NCBI RefSeq assembly: GCF_030823405.1
Contig: NZ_JAUSXC010000001.1
Coordinates: forward strand, 1,657,001 to 1,721,000
Reading direction: 5' to 3'
Length of the DNA stretch: 64,000 bases
From: Chryseobacterium ginsenosidimutans
GTDB lineage: Bacteria > Bacteroidota > Bacteroidia > Flavobacteriales > Weeksellaceae
Position 1 is the stretch's first letter, and each line of letters begins with the position of its first letter. Under the pieces are notes generated by a model. It worked only from the letters and a program-made list of their open reading frames with translations, was not told where the DNA came from and did no database searches. Positions 60,553-64,000 of this stretch are shown here, piece after piece. A program made the position numbers and the translations under genes.

Positions 60553-60786
60553 ATGGAAAAGAAAAACAAAAAGCCATTCTTCGCTTCTTTTTTAGAAAAA
60601 CAGATCCAAGATCCTGAAAAAATCAAAGGGGGAGGAACAATTACTTCTGCATTGCAGGATAATACAACAGCGTCGCTTAAAGACAGCATTACTTCAGCTC
60701 TGTTGGATAATGTTACAAAACCGGGAAGCGACAATGTTACCATGAAATATCCATCAGACGGAGACGAGGGTGGAAATGAAGTCTAA
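60553..60786 (+). CDS. Graspetide precursor 1 (chryseoviridin-type, multicore)
   Basis: The peptide has 77 aa. The leader has the ligase-recognition motif PFFASFLE at residues 8-15 and ends in IKGG at 24-27. The core region contains four Thr-x4-Asp units starting at T31, T39, T47 and T55, then the microviridin-type core T63-MKYPSDGDE-72. All five starts fall exactly 8 residues apart. The known family (microviridin, chryseoviridin) predicts a side-chain ester for each Thr-Asp pair, plus two esters and one amide in the last core. The first of three precursor genes; start ATG has an A-rich leader. No exporter is in view. Confidence 0.9.
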   Translation: MEKKNKKPFFASFLEKQIQDPEKIKGGGTITSALQDNTTASLKDSITSALLDNVTKPGSDNVTMKYPSDGDEGGNEV

Positions 60787-60824
60787 AAAAACTTAACCAT
60801 ATTAACAATTCAAATTACAACATT

Positions 60825-61103
60825 ATGAAAAACAACGACAAGAAAAAGCCGTTTTTCGCTTCGTTTTTAGAAAAACAAGTTCAAAATCCTGAAGAAATTC
60901 AGGGAGGAGGAGGAATTATAACAGGTCTGCTCGACGACTCTGTTACCCTACCTACAAAAGACACTGTTATTAGTACTAAAATTTTAGACAACCCTACAAC
61001 TACTCCTGCAGCTGATACTCCGGTTACGTTGAAGTATCCGTCTGACAGTGATGAAGGAGGTTTTAATCCTGGAGGCCCTGGTCTAGAACCTTATCACCCT
61101 TAA
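60825..61103 (+). CDS. Graspetide precursor 2 (chryseoviridin-type, multicore)
   Basis: The peptide has 92 aa with leader motif PFFASFLE at 9-16 and IQGG at 25-28. Candidate rings are T33 to D37 or D38, T41 to D46, S50 or T51 to D55, and T59 to D64, followed by the core T68-LKYPSDSDE-77. Spacing is 8 or 9 residues. It has a longer Gly/Pro-rich tail (GGFNPGGPGLEPYHP) than its two neighbours, which may be trimmed. Ring partners are inferred from the family pattern. Confidence 0.9.
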   Translation: MKNNDKKKPFFASFLEKQVQNPEEIQGGGGIITGLLDDSVTLPTKDTVISTKILDNPTTTPAADTPVTLKYPSDSDEGGFNPGGPGLEPYHP

Positions 61104-61130
61104 AAATTACCAATACAAATTAAGATTATT

Positions 61131-61349
61131 ATGAAAAACAAAGATTCAAAAAAGAAACCTTTTTTTGCTTCATTCTTAGAAAAGCAGATTCAGGATCCTG
61201 AAAAGATCAAAGGAGGAACAGATGTTACACTTGCAACACAGGATAACGTTACAAAACCACTTCTTGATACTGTAACAAAACCAACATTGGATATGATGCA
61301 GACCATGAAGTATCCATCTGATGGCGATGACGATGTTCCAACTGTATAA
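61131..61349 (+). CDS. Graspetide precursor 3 (chryseoviridin-type, multicore)
   Basis: The peptide has 72 aa with leader motif PFFASFLE at 11-18 and IKGG at 26-29. Three Thr-x4-Asp units start at T33, T41 and T49, followed by the core T58-MKYPSDGDDD-68. The residue that in microviridins is the Glu partner of the core Lys is Asp here, so either a smaller lactam forms or the amide is absent. It has one ring fewer than its neighbours. A terminator follows 45 bases after its stop. Confidence 0.9.
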   Translation: MKNKDSKKKPFFASFLEKQIQDPEKIKGGTDVTLATQDNVTKPLLDTVTKPTLDMMQTMKYPSDGDDDVPTV

Positions 61350-61393
61350 TGAGTTTTTTGATTAAGTAAAACTTATTAACAAAATCATATTTC

Positions 61394-61426
61394 AAAGGAA
61401 ACTTACATTCTAAGTTTCCTTTTTTA
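61394..61426 (+). terminator. Terminator between precursor and ligase genes
   Basis: AAAGGAAACTTA and TAAGTTTCCTTT form a 12-bp stem with loop CATTC, followed by T-runs. Partial read-through would give many precursor transcripts per ligase transcript. Confidence 0.85.
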
Positions 61427-61442
61427 ATAAAAAATAGGCAAA

Positions 61443-62399
61443 ATGATTCTCTGTATTACGCATTCTCAGGATTTTTACAATATCGATATCTTTTTTGAGT
61501 ATTTAAAAACGAAAAATATTCCGTATTTCAGATTGAATTCTGACCGTTTGAATCATCTTCAGAAAATCAGTATTAATGAAGACTTTTTTGAATTAACGGA
61601 TGAATTTGGAAATACAGTTAATTCCAAAGAAATAAAGGCAGTTTGGCACAGGAAAGCTTGGGGAATTACCATTCCGGAAGAACTGGACGAAGATTATAGA
61701 AGAATTTTCCTGAAAGAATATGCAAGTCTCAGATATAATCTTTTCACTGTTTTACAGGATGTTCCGTGGATTAATCCTCTAGAAAATGAGAATAAAATCG
61801 ACGGCAATAAAATGTTCCAGTTAAAAATTGCTCAAAAAAATAATTTAACGATCCCAAAAACAATCTTTTCCAATGATTCAGATAAAATCACCGCTTTTTT
61901 CCATGAAAGCTGCAATGGAAAAATGATTGCAAAGCTTCATGGAGCCATTTCAAAATCTATGAGTGGAGAAAATTTTCTTTCTACCAATATTATTGATGAA
62001 GATTCTTTAGAAAATATTTCTGATATTGAGTATTGTCCGATGATTTTCCAGCCTTATATTGACAAAGAATATGAACTTAGAATTGTTTATCTCGACGGAG
62101 AATTTTTTACAGGAAAAATCAATAACAGTGAAAATGTTGACTGGCGGGTTGTTCAGGGAGATTATTTTTGGTCAGAATATAATTTACCTCAAAACACTAA
62201 AGAAAATCTCACATCAATGATGAAAGAAATGGGACTTTACATCGGAGCTATTGATATGATTAAAAGTAAAGACGGGAATTATTATTTTCTTGAAGTAAAT
62301 CCACAGGGAGAATGGGGAATGCTCCAAAAAGAATTAAATTTCCCGATTGCAGAGACAATTGTCGATAACCTTATAAAAAGAATGAAAACCAATGAATAA
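61443..62399 (+). CDS. ATP-grasp ligase, MdnB/MvdC type (amide-forming)
   Basis: The 318-aa ATP-grasp protein has the N-terminal leader-binding domain, AVWHRKAW near residue 67, YELRIVYLDGEFFTGKI near 211 and DWR near 234. The C-terminal catalytic block is EVNPQGEWGMLQKELNFPI near 285. The GEWGMLQ/NFPIAE ending resembles MdnB/MvdC, which joins the core Lys to Glu as a lactam in microviridins, and differs from the GEFFWL ending of its neighbour. It overlaps the next ligase gene by 8 bases. Confidence 0.88.
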   Translation: MILCITHSQDFYNIDIFFEYLKTKNIPYFRLNSDRLNHLQKISINEDFFELTDEFGNTVNSKEIKAVWHRKAWGITIPEELDEDYRRIFLKEYASLRYNLFTVLQDVPWINPLENENKIDGNKMFQLKIAQKNNLTIPKTIFSNDSDKITAFFHESCNGKMIAKLHGAISKSMSGENFLSTNIIDEDSLENISDIEYCPMIFQPYIDKEYELRIVYLDGEFFTGKINNSENVDWRVVQGDYFWSEYNLPQNTKENLTSMMKEMGLYIGAIDMIKSKDGNYYFLEVNPQGEWGMLQKELNFPIAETIVDNLIKRMKTNE

Positions 62400-63396
62400 A
62401 ATTTTAATAATTACCCATACAGGAGATAATTTTTCAATCGAAAAAGTAACTGAATATATAGATAAAAATAATTGTGAAGTTATCCGTTTCGACGTAGATG
62501 ATTATCCGCTGAAAAATAAATTATCAACAAGTTTTCAGGATGGAGAATGGATTACCATTCTTGAAACTCCTGAAAAAAAACATCGTTTAGACGATATTGC
62601 AGCGGTCTGGTACAGAAGAGCTTATAATATTGGTAACGGTCTTAAAGAAGAATTGGACAATAAATTTTACGGAGCGGCAATGGGAGAAATCCGCAATACT
62701 CTTTTCGGATTTTTAGAATCTATTGATGCTTATTCTTTGGGGAAACCGAGTGTTTACAGAAGATTAGACAGCAAAGAAGAGCAGTTGAAAATTGCAGATA
62801 AAATTGGTTTAAGAATTCCTGAAACTTGTCTTACCAATAATCCTGAAGAAGCAAAAAAATTTATTCTGAAGCATCAAAATGTAGTAGCAAAGATGCAAAC
62901 CGGTTTTGCTATTTATGAAGATGGTGTAGAAAGTGTGGTATTTACAAATGTTATTAATGAAGAGAAGTTAGAAGAATTAGATACACTTTTGTATTGCCCG
63001 ATGCAGTTTCAAAAGAAAATTGAGAAGAAAAAAGAACTTCGTGTGACAATTGTCGGTCGTGATGTTTATGCTTTCGAGATCGATTCTCAACAATCTGAAG
63101 CTGCAAAAATTGACTGGAGAAAAGATGGCGTAAACCTTATCGATAAATGGATTCCGACAGAACTTCCCACAGATGTTGAAGCAAAACTGTTAGAACTTTT
63201 GGATGTTTATCACGTAGATTATGGAGCAATTGATATCATCGTTTCTCCTGAAGATGAATATTATTTCATCGAAATCAACGCTGCCGGAGAGTTCTTCTGG
63301 TTAGACAATCTTACCGAAGAAAACCAAATTTCTAAGAGCATTGCAGATCTTTTATGTGATAAAGCTCCAAGAAGAAATAATATGGTGTTGGCTTAA
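62392..63396 (+). CDS. cdnC: ATP-grasp ligase, MdnC/MvdD type (ester-forming)
   Basis: The 334-aa ATP-grasp protein shows VWYRRAYNIG near residue 67, KELRVTIVGRDVYAFEIDSQQSE near 215, DWRKDG near 241, and the catalytic EINAAGEFFWLDNL near 297. GEFFWL places it with MdnC/MvdD and CdnC, which form the omega-ester rings. In C. gregarium the homologue CdnC makes both the single Thr-Asp rings and the microviridin-like core, so this enzyme probably acts on all repeat units. ATG overlaps the previous gene. Confidence 0.9.
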   Translation: MNKILIITHTGDNFSIEKVTEYIDKNNCEVIRFDVDDYPLKNKLSTSFQDGEWITILETPEKKHRLDDIAAVWYRRAYNIGNGLKEELDNKFYGAAMGEIRNTLFGFLESIDAYSLGKPSVYRRLDSKEEQLKIADKIGLRIPETCLTNNPEEAKKFILKHQNVVAKMQTGFAIYEDGVESVVFTNVINEEKLEELDTLLYCPMQFQKKIEKKKELRVTIVGRDVYAFEIDSQQSEAAKIDWRKDGVNLIDKWIPTELPTDVEAKLLELLDVYHVDYGAIDIIVSPEDEYYFIEINAAGEFFWLDNLTEENQISKSIADLLCDKAPRRNNMVLA

Positions 63397-63410
63397 ATAA
63401 TAATTTTTTC

Positions 63411-63570
63411 GACTACAAAAGTCACAAAAGTTTTTATTAACACATTTTTTAGTTAAAATTTAAAGTAAAAAGTTCACAGAAAGAAAATCATGATTTTCAA
63501 CTTAAGTGTTCTTTAATAATGCTTTTCTTATAACTTAAGTGTTAAATAAAACTTTTGTGACTTTTATGGT
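63411..63570. repeat. MITE-like repeat, copy 2
   Basis: A 160-base AT-rich element after the graspetide cluster with a perfect 14-bp terminal inverted repeat (AAAAGTCACAAAAG at 63417 and CTTTTGTGACTTTT at 63552). It also contains two copies of AACTTAAGTGTT. Ends and layout match the element at 53676-53801. Confidence 0.6.
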
Positions 63571-63690
63571 TTTTATTTTGAAATTTATTTATGATTTCCA
63601 GCCAATTAAAAATTGAATTTTGCTTTAAAAATCGCAAATTTGCATAACGTAGAATATTATCATAATTTAGTCAACCAAGTAAGATAATTA

Positions 63691-64000
63691 ATGGTTTTTG
63701 TAACGGGAGCGACCGGAATTTTGGGCAGAGTAATTGTTTTAGAACTTTTAAAAAGAGGGAAAAACGTTCGTGCAGCTAAAAGACCGACAAGTAATTTAAA
63801 CGAAGTAAGGCATTCCTATACATTTTATACGGAGAATCCCGACGATTTTTTCAATAAAATTGATTGGGTTGATGTTAATTTTGATGATGTGAATGCACTG
63901 CAGGAGATTTTAAATGGGGTAGAAGAAGTCTATCATTGTGCCGCAAAAGTGAGTTTTCATCCCAAAGATGAGAAAGAAATGTATCGTACGAATATAAAAG
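63691..64000 (+). CDS. NAD-dependent epimerase/dehydratase (SDR), partial
   Basis: The ATG at 63691 opens MVFVTGATGILGRVIVLELLKRG, the extended short-chain dehydrogenase nucleotide-binding motif (GxxGxxG). At about residue 80 it has the VEEVYHCAAKVSF segment typical of this family. The gene runs past the window end, with 103 codons visible and the Tyr-x3-Lys active site not reached. It acts on a sugar nucleotide, steroid-like or flavonoid-like substrate; which one cannot be told. Confidence 0.88.
   Translation, partial: MVFVTGATGILGRVIVLELLKRGKNVRAAKRPTSNLNEVRHSYTFYTENPDDFFNKIDWVDVNFDDVNALQEILNGVEEVYHCAAKVSFHPKDEKEMYRTNIK

Noticed and set aside
1..64000. CRISPR arrays, prophage or insertion sequences
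   Set aside because: No regular direct-repeat/spacer pattern, integrase or transposase frame was seen. The GGCTGTCCAAAA sequence at 7191 looks IS-end-like but forms a hairpin with a T-run and works as a terminator.

Overview
The window is a low-GC, gene-dense piece of chromosome from a Flavobacteriia member, most likely Chryseobacterium or a close relative. Supporting signs are the TAnnTTTG -7 promoter boxes with a TTG element about 18-21 bases upstream, A-rich leaders in place of Shine-Dalgarno sites, a complete Bat operon, a YpdA-type bacillithiol reductase, DUF4834/DUF6263 proteins, many lipoproteins, and graspetide precursors with the PFFASFLE leader known from Chryseobacterium. I see no transposase, integrase, CRISPR array or rRNA.

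Layout. 35-7168: an unassigned co-directional locus of a 1231-aa coiled-coil protein, a 433-aa protein, a 500-aa His-motif protein and an AT-rich membrane protein, followed by a decayed second copy of part of the third gene. 7540-7801: two identical tRNA-Phe genes, each with its own promoter. 7899-13339: lysC with a two-domain acyltransferase, then fbp-menC. 13342-15047: a double-glycine-leader peptide and a DUF900 hydrolase. 15204-20349: glnS, an MFS transporter and a TonB-dependent receptor. 20423-29055: two minus-strand operons, DUF4834-yfhO-GT4-ypdA and dinB-rlmB-serine hydrolase-DUF6263. 29307-37163: the moxR/DUF58/batA-D operon, then marC. 38207-47394: menF, an ECF sigma factor carrying membrane segments with two envelope partners, a thioesterase, an acyltransferase, a 20-codon gene, pspC-padR and a cytochrome P450. 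47506-60436: housekeeping and hypothetical genes, including a cobalamin riboswitch, mutS2, ung, an MscS channel and pdxJ. 60553-63396: a multicore graspetide (chryseoviridin-type) cluster. The window ends inside an SDR-family gene.

The most distinctive biology is the graspetide cluster. Three precursors each carry three or four Thr-x4-Asp mini-cores at about 8-residue spacing before a microviridin-type TxKYPSD core. An MdnB-type (amide) and an MdnC-type (ester) ATP-grasp ligase follow, separated from the precursors by a terminator. Chryseoviridin from C. gregarium is a described relative, so the class is known; the ring counts and the Asp-for-Glu change in precursor 3 are specific to this locus. 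Also notable are the unassigned 35-7168 locus, a stand-alone gene for a 20-residue amphipathic peptide, a cobalamin riboswitch facing a thioesterase gene, a membrane-fused sigma factor, a GC-rich inverted repeat, a MITE-like repeat pair and several apparently leaderless genes.

All assignments were read by eye from motifs, gene order and sequence symmetry. No database search was run.
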